DNA of 36,781 bases, taken from positions 1-36,781 of the forward strand of contig SCQD01000096.1 in assembly GCA_004299145.1 (NCBI GenBank), read 5' to 3'. Positions 8,351-17,834 of the stretch are shown here, piece by piece. The first letter of the stretch is position 1, and each line of letters starts with the position of its first letter. The position numbers were made by a program, and so were the translations under genes. Under the pieces are notes generated by a model, which was not told the DNA's origin, did not search any database, and saw only the letters and a list, made by a program, of their open reading frames with translations. The DNA comes from Methylococcaceae bacterium (lineage in GTDB: Bacteria > Pseudomonadota > Gammaproteobacteria > Methylococcales > Methylococcaceae).

Positions 8351-9715
8351 CTAAATAAGCACAGGAAAGCTCAGGGTAATTGTCGTATACAGTCCCTGCC
8401 GGGATTCGCAGGATATTTGGCCGCCGAAAGCGGTCATGACGCGCCGGCAGAACGGCAGTCCCATGCCCCCGCCGTGGCGTTTGGTCGTATAAAAATAGTC
8501 GAAAATATGGGGCAGTATTTCGTCGGATATACCGGCGCCGGTATCCGTAATATGCAGACTATTATGCCGGTCGCCTTTGTGGGTAAAAATATGAATCTCG
8601 CCTTTGTTGGCCGCGCTGAGCGCATATAAGGCGTTTTTCAAAAGATTCAGCAAGGCGCACTCCAACAGCACGTCGGAACCTTCAAACTGGAAATCTTCCA
8701 CCCCTGAAATACAGATTTTTTCCAGGGCGGGCGTTTTGAAAGGATAACGCTGTAAAGCCTGCTCCAGGCAGCGTCGCACCGAATGGCGCTCAAGCACCAT
8801 GGACTCCGTATGTTCGAAGGCGGCGGTGGTCAGCATCATGTCGATGAGTAGATTCAACTGGCCGACTTCGCGGCTAATCCCCTGATGCAGATTGGCGATG
8901 ATTTCCAGGCTGCCGGAGCGGATGTGCGACTGGAAAATGCCACGTTCTACGGCGAGTTGATAGCCTTTAAATAACGTAGGCCAGTATTTTGCGATAGCCA
9001 TCGCTTGATAATCGATGATGGTCAGTGGCGTGCGTATTTCATGGACGATGGCGGCTGCCAGGGTCATCGGGTCGGGCAGGACATAGCTGGCGGCCATCAT
9101 GACGCCCAGGCCGATGGTGATGAAAATGACCCCCGGCGGATAAAAATCGATGCCGTATTTACCCAGGTAATCGATGGCGGACAGCAGGCAGAAACCAGCG
9201 CTGACGACGCACAGTTGCAGCCGCATGCGCTGATTGGGAGCCGCGGTTTTTTGCGCGCGCCAGGCAATGTGGATGCCCCGGACAATGACGGCCAGCGTTT
9301 GCAGCATATGCAAGGGATGCAGCGGTCCCGCCTTGGGGTAGTTTCCCCATGAATAGGCGTAATAGCCGCGGATCAACCAGTCCGAACCCAACAAAAAAAC
9401 CGCAAAAACCACCGCCAGTGCATAAGAAAAAAATACATAACGGCGTTCGCTGGTGAGTTCGGATATTTCCACCAAAAATTGGTAAAGCGCGCTGGGCAAA
9501 AACAAAATCAACAGGCAGCCGAACTTGACCAAAGCCAGGATGGTCGCTGGATCAGTCGCTTGAAACAGTATTGCCCAAGTCAATTGCCATAAAAAAGTCG
9601 CCAGACACAGCGCGATGAAAACGATATTTCCGCGCATACCCAGTCGATTGATCAGGCAATAGGTCCCATACCCCAGAAACAGGGTCGACGTCATGGCGGG
9701 CAGCAACGAATACAT
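8351..9715 (-). CDS. Membrane sensor histidine kinase with N-terminal 7TM region
   Basis: A 454-residue histidine kinase. Residues 1-213 hold about seven hydrophobic segments (roughly 4-22, 29-53, 57-83, 92-115, 130-150, 165-187, 193-213), resembling the 7TM sensor region of HisKA_7TM-type kinases. There is little room for a periplasmic domain, so a membrane-soluble or membrane-state signal is plausible. The kinase core is complete: H-box AAAIVHEIRTPLT with phospho-acceptor H225, N-box NLLKNALYAL (N357/N361), G1 DTGAGI, F-box FDYFYTTK and G2 GGGMGL. There is no receiver domain, and no response regulator gene adjoins it, so it is an orphan within this window. Overall layout recalls CqsS/LqsS/PhcS-type quorum sensors, but I cannot show homology in the sensor part. 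Confidence 0.85.
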   Translation of the reverse strand: MYSLLPAMTSTLFLGYGTYCLINRLGMRGNIVFIALCLATFLWQLTWAILFQATDPATILALVKFGCLLILFLPSALYQFLVEISELTSERRYVFFSYALAVVFAVFLLGSDWLIRGYYAYSWGNYPKAGPLHPLHMLQTLAVIVRGIHIAWRAQKTAAPNQRMRLQLCVVSAGFCLLSAIDYLGKYGIDFYPPGVIFITIGLGVMMAASYVLPDPMTLAAAIVHEIRTPLTIIDYQAMAIAKYWPTLFKGYQLAVERGIFQSHIRSGSLEIIANLHQGISREVGQLNLLIDMMLTTAAFEHTESMVLERHSVRRCLEQALQRYPFKTPALEKICISGVEDFQFEGSDVLLECALLNLLKNALYALSAANKGEIHIFTHKGDRHNSLHITDTGAGISDEILPHIFDYFYTTKRHGGGMGLPFCRRVMTAFGGQISCESRQGLYTTITLSFPVLI

Positions 9716-9937
9716 CAGAGAATTTCCGTGTTGTTATGAGCTGACGGGGCAACTTCCTTGAAGGCCGCGCACGGATCGGCGCAGCCAGGCGTTCAGGGAG
9801 GCAAAGCGCAATGCCGCGTCCTGTAAGGAACGGCGCGCATTTACATGAGCGTTTGTAGTCCTAGGCTTACAGGCGCACTGGCGAAGCGGCAATTATGACA
9901 CGGGTGTTGTGGAAAATTCAGTGGTGCGGCAATTTTT

Positions 9938-10081
9938 TTAAGGCTTAATGGCTTCGGAACCGGTCGTCCATTCGGGTATGCGCCTCAGCCTTTCGACAAA
10001 CACGTTCTCCAAGGCGCGGCCCCGACCGTCCATGCTGATGGCGATCCCGTGCGCCTTGAGCACGCCGGTGAAGGCTTCGCT
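9938..10081 (-). pseudogene. IS3-family transposase (integrase core) remnant
   Basis: On the minus strand one frame reads FTGVLKAHGIAISMDGRGRA, then LENVFVERLRR, ending IPEWTTGSEAIKP and a TAA at 9938-9940. The segment GIAISMDGRGRALENVFVERL is the well-known C-terminal integrase-core signature of IS3-group transposases (usual form GIxxSMDGRGRxxDNVFVERLW), including the catalytic-region Glu. The preceding roughly 200 residues and the normal tail are missing, and no terminal inverted repeats were seen. It is therefore a decayed fragment marking an old insertion beside ahcY. Confidence 0.8.
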
Positions 10082-10095
10082 TAAGCAGCGTGTTC

Positions 10096-10130
10096 AGCCC
10101 CATCCCGATCGATGATCAGGATGGGGCTGG
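10096..10130 (-). terminator. Hairpin downstream of ahcY
   Basis: An 11-bp perfect stem, CAGCCCCATCC and GGATGGGGCTG on the minus strand, lies 6 nt beyond the ahcY stop. No T-run follows on the minus strand. It may terminate inefficiently or protect the 3' end of the message. Confidence 0.6.
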
Positions 10131-10135
10131 GCTGT

Positions 10136-11536
<1,401 letters not shown>

Positions 11537-11561
11537 TACGTACGATCTCCAGATGAATGAA

Positions 11562-11638
11562 CGGGCGCCGTTGCGTTGATGAAAACGCTTGCCACCGAGC
11601 CTGGCCCTGTTGTGACAGGGTTGCAGCGCCCCTCGGCG
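11562..11638 (-). promoter_or_regulatory. SAH riboswitch in the ahcY leader
   Basis: Read on the minus strand, the leader shows the SAH-riboswitch core in order. First comes CCGAGGGGCGCTGCAACC (11636-11619), then a CCCTGT/ACAGGG hairpin, then CAGGCTCGG (11603-11595), and finally CAACGGCGCCC (11573-11563). CCGAG pairs with CTCGG to form P1, and GGGCGC can pair with GCGCCC to form the pseudoknot. The Shine-Dalgarno GGAG is at 11550-11547 and the ahcY ATG at 11536. SAH riboswitches switch genes of the SAH recycling pathway on (established). The spacing to the ribosome site would allow control of translation start. Confidence 0.95.
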
Positions 11639-11663
11639 GCACGGCGTGGTTTCCCAAAATGGA

Positions 11664-12215
11664 TTATGCGTATTCGATTTCAGGCAAGACCAGCAATTCT
11701 TCCAGCTTCGCTAAAAGTTGTTTGGCTTGAACGCCTTGGCGGAGTAGTTCGCCATCTTGTGGGGTTAGTTTGGCATACCAGTCCACGAGAGACTCATGCC
11801 GCCCTTTTAGTAAAGATTCCAGGGTGTTCTTGGCATCAAGTTTGCCTATTTCCACATTTTCACCGTACGTTTCGGGAAAATAACGCTGCAAAACCCCTGG
11901 GGCCTCGAAAAATATCACTTCGTGTTCCGGCATATAACAAAATACGTCGAAAGCCTCGGACCCGGCTACGTTTCCCAATACGGCCAACATCATGGAGCGG
12001 TCTTCTTCCATGCGTTGCCGTTTCAAAGTATCCGCATCCGCGACAATCAAAACCGGGCCGCCTTCATGCACCAGGATATTGCGTGCCAATGTAGTCAAGG
12101 ACATTTTGCCTTGCGCTGCAAACCAGCGTAGTGATGCGTCTTCAAGCTGCGGCAGATATTTTTTGAGCAAGATGATGTCCAGCTTGCCTTCCGCCACGAT
12201 GATGGCATTGCTCAT
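11664..12215 (-). CDS. Small TOPRIM-domain protein, putative nuclease
   Basis: A 183-residue protein I do not recognise by name. It shows the TOPRIM signature: strand plus Glu at [17 protein letters not shown] (E9) and the DxD pair at VLIVADADT (D60, D62). It resembles the stand-alone TOPRIM/DUF3226-like proteins related to OLD nucleases. The segment [12 protein letters not shown] (about 95-106) could add further metal ligands. The start was set at the ATG at 12215, which has GGAGG 6 nt upstream; the longer frame lacks such a site. Only 1 nt separates it from the stop of the endonuclease-like gene, so the two are surely cotranscribed. Its stop lies about 25 nt before the ahcY riboswitch. Base composition is lower in GC than the flanking metabolic genes. 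No ATPase partner is present. Confidence 0.7.
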   Translation of the reverse strand: MSNAIIVAEGKLDIILLKKYLPQLEDASLRWFAAQGKMSLTTLARNILVHEGGPVLIVADADTLKRQRMEEDRSMMLAVLGNVAGSEAFDVFCYMPEHEVIFFEAPGVLQRYFPETYGENVEIGKLDAKNTLESLLKGRHESLVDWYAKLTPQDGELLRQGVQAKQLLAKLEELLVLPEIEYA

Positions 12216-12216
12216 G

Positions 12217-12762
12217 TTAAACCTCCAGATCATTAAAAGCAGAGGAGTAATTGGTCAAGCCGTATTTGCACAGATCCTTATACTTTCTTTGGAGTATTGC
12301 GGAAAAGTCCTTGGCTTGAATGGCGCTGCCAATATTGTCCCGATTCCACAAAATAATTCGCTGAGGAGTCAAAAGATCCGCCAAATATATAGCAGGGTCG
12401 GTGAATTCACCGTCGACAAACACACACCCCATGGTCGCCGGCGGGTGGCGGCTAAGCTGGCTGTGCAGTTTGTATATCGGCAAAACATCCATTTTATGCC
12501 TGTCCTTGCATTCCACGAGAAAAGGGATGTTTCCCAAATAAACAAGGCCATCAATTTCTTCGGCAATTGTATTTTTAAGGTATTTGGGGCGTATGGTATA
12601 AGAATATTCAACCTCTATGTTTGAAAGCTCGCATCCACGTATAATCAAATATTCCAATGCTTTTCCGTCCGGCCATTCAGGCGTGTTACCGGCAACAATT
12701 CGGCCCCACAGCGCCTCCAGTCGTCCCCAGTCCATTGCTTGAACCTTATTCCTTTCATCCAT
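12217..12762 (-). CDS. PD-(D/E)XK (Mrr/Can-like) endonuclease-like protein
   Basis: A 181-residue protein with a restriction-endonuclease-type core. GKALEYLIIRGCEL (E37) forms the first helix. EEIDGLVYLGNIPFLVECKD follows, with the catalytic D71 and E84-x-K86 in the D-x12-ExK spacing. Q102 lies in a following helix, and then comes a hydrophobic strand, TMGCVFVDG. The layout resembles Mrr-type restriction enzymes and CARF-associated Card1/Can nucleases, but no sensor domain is attached. The N-terminus is uncertain: the ATG at 12762 lies 5 nt after the Uma2 stop, while the ATG at 12735 has a better ribosome site (AAGG, 8 nt away). GC content is roughly 40 percent in parts, well below neighbours, suggesting acquisition. 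It is followed by the TOPRIM gene with 1 nt between. Confidence 0.7.
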   Translation of the reverse strand: MDERNKVQAMDWGRLEALWGRIVAGNTPEWPDGKALEYLIIRGCELSNIEVEYSYTIRPKYLKNTIAEEIDGLVYLGNIPFLVECKDRHKMDVLPIYKLHSQLSRHPPATMGCVFVDGEFTDPAIYLADLLTPQRIILWNRDNIGSAIQAKDFSAILQRKYKDLCKYGLTNYSSAFNDLEV

Positions 12763-12767
12763 ACAAC

Positions 12768-13241
12768 TTAATGTCCAAGCATCGTTGCCGGCTTAACAGC
12801 GTAAACGGAAGCCTTACGTTCGCCATCGACGCCAAAATAGCGTATGCCGCCGGCTTCCGACACCACCCAGACCTCCTTGGCGCCTGCGTTAAGGTATAGG
12901 GCAACTTTTCCGCGCATTTCCTCGTCGGAATTGGACGGCGAGCGAATTTCGACACAGATTTCCGGCGCTTGCGCATAAGGAGTCTGATAAGCATGGCAAG
13001 CCAGAAACTCCGGTGAACACCAACCCACGTCGGCCACTTTCACGCCCTCCGGCGTATTGACTGAGCACTCCATGATGGCCTCGCCACCCAACGCATTTTC
13101 CAGCAGTTTGCCGATGGCAAACTGAATCCGCCCATGCCGGTTACTGGCCGGGCTCATCAAGATGTTTCCATAGCGATCCAGCTCGATCTTGTACGGCAGG
13201 TTTTTTAAGGTTTGGTCCGCGAGTACTTCCGCCCATTGCAT
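12768..13241 (-). CDS. Uma2 family (DUF820) endonuclease-fold protein
   Basis: A 157-residue member of the Uma2/DUF820 family, which has a restriction-endonuclease-like PD-(D/E)XK fold but no established cellular role. Signatures are ILMSPASNRHGRIQ near the start, VADVGWCSPEF (PD-type Asp) and PEICVEIRSPSNSDEEMRGK with the catalytic-type Glu. ALYLNAGAKEVWVV completes the set. The ATG at 13241 has GAGGTG about 5 nt upstream. Its stop is 5 nt before the endonuclease-like gene, so Uma2, endonuclease-like and TOPRIM genes probably form one operon. Multiple Uma2 copies are common in cyanobacteria and methanotrophs. Whether this one belongs functionally to the following pair is inference. Confidence 0.85.
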   Translation of the reverse strand: MQWAEVLADQTLKNLPYKIELDRYGNILMSPASNRHGRIQFAIGKLLENALGGEAIMECSVNTPEGVKVADVGWCSPEFLACHAYQTPYAQAPEICVEIRSPSNSDEEMRGKVALYLNAGAKEVWVVSEAGGIRYFGVDGERKASVYAVKPATMLGH

Positions 13242-13316
13242 GATTCACCTCAACCTGTGCATTTTTGTCGTTTCCACGCCGCGCGCTCGTTGTTTAAACA
13301 CAAGTCCGCGCAACAT

Positions 13317-13437
13317 CGTCGTTCCGCCAATCCCTGGCGGAGCAACGAGGTTCCTGGAGTTTTCGGGTCTCGACAGTGCCTGTGTATAAAAACGGGCGCT
13401 CGGCGTGGGAACGATGGATTAGTGGGCAATGTCCCAC
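13317..13437. repeat. Repeat fragments between the two Uma2 genes
   Basis: This spacer holds three small palindromic pieces. CCGCCA and TGGCGG pair at 13324-13340. The half copy CGCTCGGCGTGGGAACG lies at 13397-13413 and is shared with the repeat at 4624-4648. The hairpin GTGGG...CCCAC lies at 13422-13437. No gene is seen. Confidence 0.7.
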
Positions 13438-13447
13438 CTTACGGTAT

Positions 13448-14134
13448 TCAAGCCACATCCGTACCGGCGTAGAGATCTTGTACCGGCACGGTGATGGCCA
13501 GGCTGCTCAGCGTGACCTCATCGTTGGCTTCGAAGCTCAGATAAAACCAACCGATGTCGCCTTGACGCCGATAAATTTCGACCTGCTGTTTGTCCTGGCT
13601 GATCAGCACGTATTCGACCAGCGAATGCAGGCGCCGATAAGATGCCAGTTTTTCGCGCCGGTCGATGTTTTCCGTCGACGGCGAGAGCACCTCGACCACC
13701 AGCACGGGGTCGGTGACGCTTTTCGCGTCACCGGCCACGCGATAAGACTCGCCACACACCACCATCACGTCCGGGTAGTAATAAGCCTCGTCACGCGCCA
13801 CGTTCAGCTTCACGTCGTTCACGAATACCTGACAAGGCTTGCCGCGCATCCCTTGGGATAGAGCGACATAGACGTTGCCGGCAATGCGGTTGTGCCGCTG
13901 GGTGCCGCCCGACATGGCATACATTTCGCCATTCACGAATTCATGGCGAATCCGGCTTTCCTCTTCCCTGGCCAGATAATCGGCTTCCGATAGCAGTGCG
14001 CGTTGAGCGAAACGATCATGGCACGCGTGGCGTTCCTGCCAGTCTACGCCACACGCGCCATGATCGTTTCCCTCACCCCGGCCTTCTCCCAAAGGGAGAG
14101 GGAGAACAAGGTCGCCGCAGCCCCTCCCCCCCAT
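13448..14134 (-). CDS. Uma2 family (DUF820) protein with repeat-derived N-terminus
   Basis: A second Uma2/DUF820 protein. From about residue 43 it follows the family closely: SEADYLAREEESRIRHEFVN, GEMYAMSGGTQRHN, then YYYPDVMVVC (PD), DPVLVVEVLSPSTENIDRRE (catalytic-type Glu) and YRRLHSLVEYVLISQD. Normal members begin near LSEADYLA. Here the only in-frame ATG upstream is at 14134, close to the metK stop, giving 228 residues. The first roughly 42 residues are translated from dispersed repeats (LPLPLGEGRGEG and an inverted repeat at 14009-14070). The native start may therefore have been lost, or a non-ATG start near 14000 may be used. Function unknown; probably a metal-dependent nuclease fold. 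Confidence 0.7.
   Translation of the reverse strand: MGGRGCGDLVLPLPLGEGRGEGNDHGACGVDWQERHACHDRFAQRALLSEADYLAREEESRIRHEFVNGEMYAMSGGTQRHNRIAGNVYVALSQGMRGKPCQVFVNDVKLNVARDEAYYYPDVMVVCGESYRVAGDAKSVTDPVLVVEVLSPSTENIDRREKLASYRRLHSLVEYVLISQDKQQVEIYRRQGDIGWFYLSFEANDEVTLSSLAITVPVQDLYAGTDVA
14009..14070. repeat. 24-nt imperfect inverted repeat at the Uma2 N-terminus
   Basis: Arms at 14009-14032 and 14047-14070 are reverse complements with two mismatches and a 14-nt loop. They share GCCATGATCGTTTC (minus/plus). The hairpin lies in frame within the repeat-derived leader of the Uma2 gene. Confidence 0.85.
14070..14130. repeat. Dispersed repeat CCCTCACCCC / GGGAGAGGGAGAACAAGG
   Basis: An intergenic repeat with the blocks CCCTCACCCC, AAGGGAGAG and GAACAAGGTCGCCGC in order. 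It lies between metK and the Uma2 core. The same blocks in the same order occur inside ponA at 33463-33514. Confidence 0.75.
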
Positions 14135-14139
14135 AACTT

Positions 14140-15300
14140 TTACAGCCCCGCCGCGTGACGCAACGCTTCGGCTTTGTCGGTACGCTCCCAGGTAAAGTTT
14201 TCGCCGATGCGGCCAAAGTGACCGTAAGTGGCGGTGGGCCGATAAATGGGGCGCAACAGGTCGAGCATGGCGATCAGACCTTTGGGGCGCAGGTCGAAGT
14301 GCTCGCGCACCAATTGCACGATGCGCTCTTCGGCCACGCGGCCGGTGCCGAAAGTGTCCACTTCGATGGAAGTGGGGTCGGCCACGCCGATGGCGTAAGA
14401 CACCTGGATTTCGCAGCGTTCGGCCAGCCCGGCGGCAACGATGTTTTTTGCCACATAGCGTCCGGCATAAGCCGCCGAACGGTCCACTTTGGAAGGGTCC
14501 TTGCCGCTGAACGCGCCGCCGCCGTGACGGCCCATGCCGCCGTAAGTGTCGACGATGATTTTGCGGCCGGTGAGACCGCAATCACCCACCGGGCCGCCGA
14601 TGACGAATTTACCGGTAGGGTTGATATGGAACTGTGTTCCTTTGTGTATCCACTCCTTGGGGATGACGTGCAGGATGATTTCGTCCATCACCGCTTCCTG
14701 CAAAGTTTTCAGCGGTACGTCCGGCGAGTGCTGGGTGGAGAGGACCACGGCATCCACGGCGACAGGCTTGCTGTTTTCGTAGCGCAAAGTCACCTGGCTT
14801 TTGGCATCGGGGCGCAGCCAAGGCAGCATCTTGCTGCGGCGCACTTCGGCCTGGCGCTCCACCAGGCGGTGCGCATAAGTCAGCGGCGCCGGCATCAAAA
14901 CGTCGGTTTCGTTGGTGGCGTAACCGAACATCAAACCCTGGTCGCCCGCGCCTTGCTCATGGTTGGCAAATTCGTCGACGCCCATGGCGATGTCCGGCGA
15001 TTGTTTACCTAACGCTACCATCACGGCGCAGGACTGTGAGTCGAAACCAATGCTGGGATCGTCGTAGCCGATGTCTTTGACGACGCCACGCACCAAGGCC
15101 TCCATATCCACCCAGGCGTGGGTGGTGATTTCACCCGCCAACACCACCATGCCGGTTTTCACCAGCGTTTCACAGGCCACGCGCGACCTGGGGTCTTGCG
15201 CCAATAACGCGTCCAATACAGCGTCGGAAATCTGATCGGCCATTTTGTCGGGATGGCCTTCGGACACCGATTCGGACGTAAAAATGTAATTTCTGCTCAC
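14140..15300 (-). CDS. metK: S-adenosylmethionine synthetase
   Basis: Makes S-adenosylmethionine from methionine and ATP in the cytosol. The GTG at 15300 was chosen because it has AAGGA 9 nt upstream and gives the family N-terminus (M)[18 protein letters not shown], for 386 residues. Motifs visible are the methionine/ATP loop [36 protein letters not shown] and the P-loop-like [19 protein letters not shown]. It ends at RHAAGL. It is divergent from leuC across a 512-nt spacer. In related bacteria metK and ahcY are close together. Here four nuclease-fold genes lie between them on the same strand. I found no riboswitch ahead of metK. Confidence 0.98.
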   Translation of the reverse strand: MSRNYIFTSESVSEGHPDKMADQISDAVLDALLAQDPRSRVACETLVKTGMVVLAGEITTHAWVDMEALVRGVVKDIGYDDPSIGFDSQSCAVMVALGKQSPDIAMGVDEFANHEQGAGDQGLMFGYATNETDVLMPAPLTYAHRLVERQAEVRRSKMLPWLRPDAKSQVTLRYENSKPVAVDAVVLSTQHSPDVPLKTLQEAVMDEIILHVIPKEWIHKGTQFHINPTGKFVIGGPVGDCGLTGRKIIVDTYGGMGRHGGGAFSGKDPSKVDRSAAYAGRYVAKNIVAAGLAERCEIQVSYAIGVADPTSIEVDTFGTGRVAEERIVQLVREHFDLRPKGLIAMLDLLRPIYRPTATYGHFGRIGENFTWERTDKAEALRHAAGL

Positions 15301-15812
15301 GGCTAAGAATCCTTGTAAAAGCAAGTGTACCCATCAATCATCTTCCGCCAGGCCGCCGTTTATGCGTTGCGGCTGGCTAAAAATCGCGCAAATTGTATTA
15401 CTAACGGTAACATCGCGCTATTTTCCCTACCCTGGGTTCTGCCTTTCCTTGCGGCAATGTCATCAAGCCAGGGTTTGAGGTATCGCCCTGAAGTTGCCGA
15501 TATGGGAGCGGGCCGGCAGATCATATTTCGGCTTGCTGTCCGCCATCCTGGTGTGACGACAATGGGCTTTGGGGCAAATAGCTGATTTTTTGGCAATGGT
15601 CCCTTAGAATAGCCTTTGTTGAAATTTCTCCAGCCGTTGCTCCATCACGCCCATCCATCGATACGTTTGCAACGGCCGCTTATTTGCTCCCACTCCTGAA
15701 CACAGGCAGCAGACCTGATAAAACGTCTGTCGCGGTAAATCCATATGCTGTTTATTAACCATGAAATTATCGTGCATTCCTTCATAGTGTTTGCACGGAT
15801 TTGGAATACGCC
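15301..15812. other. Divergent spacer between metK and leuC
   Basis: About 510 nt without a convincing gene. It must hold the promoters of metK (leftward) and leuC (rightward). I see no leucine-rich leader peptide, no T-box or SAM riboswitch core and no member of the repeat families found elsewhere. The 150 nt before leuC are AT-rich. Confidence 0.6.
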
Positions 15813-17210
15813 ATGAAAAAAACCATGTATGAAAAAATCTGGGACAGCCATCTCGTCGTGGATGTACCGGGCCAGGCGCCGCTGCTGTACGTTGATCGGC
15901 ACCTGATGCACGAAGTTACCAGCCCCCAGGCTTTTGAAGGACTGCGCTTGTCCGGCCGCAAAGTGCGCAATCCGCACAGCATCCTCGCCACCATGGATCA
16001 CTGCGTGCCCACCAAAAACCGCCAGCTGCCCATCGCCGATCCCATCGCCAAAAAGCAGATCGAAGTCATGGCGGAAAACTGCCGGGTCAACGGTTTGACT
16101 TTGTACGACATGAAAAATCCCAATAACGGCGTGATTCACGTGGTGGTGCCTGAGCACGGTTTTGTGCATCCCGGCATGGTGGTGGTGTGCGGCGACAGCC
16201 ACACGGCGACCCACGGCGCATTCGGCGCGCTGGCTTTCGGCATCGGCACTTCCGAAGTGGAGCACGTCATGGCCACGCAGACCCTGCCGCAAAAAAAATC
16301 CAAAACCATGCTGGTGCAGGTCGATGGCGAGTTACCCAAATATTCCACCGCCAAAGACATCGCCTTGACCATCATCGGCAAAATCGGCACGGCCGGCGCC
16401 ACCGGTTACGTGATCGAATACGCGGGCGACGCCATTCAGTCGTTGTCCATGGAGGGCCGCATGACGCTGTGCAACATGGCGATCGAAGCCGGCGCCAGGG
16501 CGGGGCTGGTCGCACCCGACGAGAAAACTTACGCTTATCTCAAAGGCCGGGAATACGCTCCCAGCGGCAAAAACTGGGACTTGGCGCTGGCCTACTGGCA
16601 GAGCCTGTCCAGCGACGCGGGCGCGGCGTTCGATGCGGTGATTACGCTGGACGCGGTGGATATCGCCCCGCAAGTCTCCTGGGGCACCTCGCCGGAGCAA
16701 GTGATCGGCGTCGACGCCTGCGTGCCTGCCCCCGACAGCTTTGCCGACGAAGGCCGGCGCAAAGCCTGCGCCGGCGCGCTGGAATACATGGGGCTGGCCC
16801 CCAACACCAAAATCACCGATATTCCCATCGATTTTGTATTCGTGGGTTCTTGCACCAATGGCCGCATCGAAGACTTCCGCATGGCGGCGGAACTGGCCAA
16901 GGGCACCCAAGTGGCCAAAGGCGTCACCGCGATTGCCGTGCCCGGTTCTTACCACGTCAAGCAGCAGGCGGAAGCCGAAGGGCTGGACAAAATCTTTATC
17001 GAGGCGGGGTGGGAATGGCGCGATCCCGGTTGTTCCATGTGTCTGGCGATGAATGGCGATGAATTGAGCAAAGGCCAGCGCAGTGCATCCACCTCCAACC
17101 GCAATTTTGAAGGCCGTCAGGGCAAAGGCGGACGCACGCACCTGGTGTCGCCCGCCATGGCCGCCGCCGCCGCAGCAGCAGGTCATTTTGTAGACATTCG
17201 CAAACTTTAG
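15813..17210 (+). CDS. leuC: 3-isopropylmalate dehydratase large subunit
   Basis: Aconitase-family subunit that with LeuD isomerises 2-isopropylmalate to 3-isopropylmalate in leucine synthesis. The same enzyme converts citramalate in the pyruvate route to isoleucine. The ATG at 15813 gives [15 protein letters not shown], aligned with the E. coli N-terminus, and 465 residues. The 4Fe-4S ligands are C347 (VGSCTNGR), C407 and C410 ([11 protein letters not shown]), at the same positions as in E. coli. [20 protein letters not shown] and [19 protein letters not shown] are further aconitase signatures. leuD follows after 9 nt. leuB is not in the window; a LeuA/CimA-type synthase gene comes next instead. 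Confidence 0.98.
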   Translation: MKKTMYEKIWDSHLVVDVPGQAPLLYVDRHLMHEVTSPQAFEGLRLSGRKVRNPHSILATMDHCVPTKNRQLPIADPIAKKQIEVMAENCRVNGLTLYDMKNPNNGVIHVVVPEHGFVHPGMVVVCGDSHTATHGAFGALAFGIGTSEVEHVMATQTLPQKKSKTMLVQVDGELPKYSTAKDIALTIIGKIGTAGATGYVIEYAGDAIQSLSMEGRMTLCNMAIEAGARAGLVAPDEKTYAYLKGREYAPSGKNWDLALAYWQSLSSDAGAAFDAVITLDAVDIAPQVSWGTSPEQVIGVDACVPAPDSFADEGRRKACAGALEYMGLAPNTKITDIPIDFVFVGSCTNGRIEDFRMAAELAKGTQVAKGVTAIAVPGSYHVKQQAEAEGLDKIFIEAGWEWRDPGCSMCLAMNGDELSKGQRSASTSNRNFEGRQGKGGRTHLVSPAMAAAAAAAGHFVDIRKL

Positions 17211-17219
17211 GAAAGTTTT

Positions 17220-17834
17220 ATGCAGCCTTACACCAAGCATGAAAGCATTGCAGCGGCGATGAACCGCAGCAATGTCGATACCGATCAGATCATTCCCAAG
17301 CAGTTTTTGAAAAAAGTCGAGCGCAGCGGCTTCGGCGTGCACCTGTTTCATGACTGGCGCTATAACGACGACGGCAGCGACAACCCGGACTTCGAGCTGA
17401 ACAAGCCGGCGTTCAAAGGCGCCAAAATACTGGTGGCCGGCGACAATTTCGGCTGCGGCTCGTCGCGGGAACACGCGCCCTGGGCGATTGCCGATTATGG
17501 TTTCAATACCTTGATATCCACCAGCTACGCCGATATTTTCTACAACAACTGCTTTAAAAACGGCATCCTGGCCATCAAAGTCGATAAAGCGCTGCTGGAT
17601 AAGCTGATGGCGGAAATCGGCGCCAACGAAGGCGTGCGTTTCAGCGTCGACCTGGAAAATCAGCAGGTCGCTACCCCGGCCGGCAATGGTTTTACCTTTG
17701 ACATCGACCCGTTCCGTAAAGGCAATCTGCTGAGCGGCCTGGACGATATCGGCCTCACGCTGCAACAGGCCGACAAAATCGACCAGTTCGAGCAGCGGCA
17801 TAAACAGGCTTTTCCCTGGCTGTGGCCTAGGTAA
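17220..17834 (+). CDS. leuD: 3-isopropylmalate dehydratase small subunit
   Basis: Swivel-domain partner of LeuC, 204 residues, normal length. Motifs are [17 protein letters not shown] near the start, [16 protein letters not shown] (the substrate-binding loop of the aconitase family), and [17 protein letters not shown]. It is 9 nt downstream of leuC and surely cotranscribed. After the stop, a 167-nt repeat element begins within a few bases of the TAA, so transcription into the synthase gene downstream must cross a strongly folding region. Confidence 0.98.
   Translation: MQPYTKHESIAAAMNRSNVDTDQIIPKQFLKKVERSGFGVHLFHDWRYNDDGSDNPDFELNKPAFKGAKILVAGDNFGCGSSREHAPWAIADYGFNTLISTSYADIFYNNCFKNGILAIKVDKALLDKLMAEIGANEGVRFSVDLENQQVATPAGNGFTFDIDPFRKGNLLSGLDDIGLTLQQADKIDQFEQRHKQAFPWLWPR

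Larger units (their letters stand above)
9716..10135. other. Intergenic region between ahcY and the histidine kinase gene
   Basis: About 420 nt without an intact gene. It holds the ahcY hairpin (10096-10130) and an IS3-type transposase scrap (9938-10081). The remaining 9716-9937 shows no frame or repeat I recognise. The kinase promoter should lie in this last part. Confidence 0.7.

Noticed and set aside
15301-15812. SAM riboswitch or leucine leader peptide ahead of metK or leuC
   Set aside because: I looked for the conserved cores and for a run of Leu codons in a short frame and found neither.
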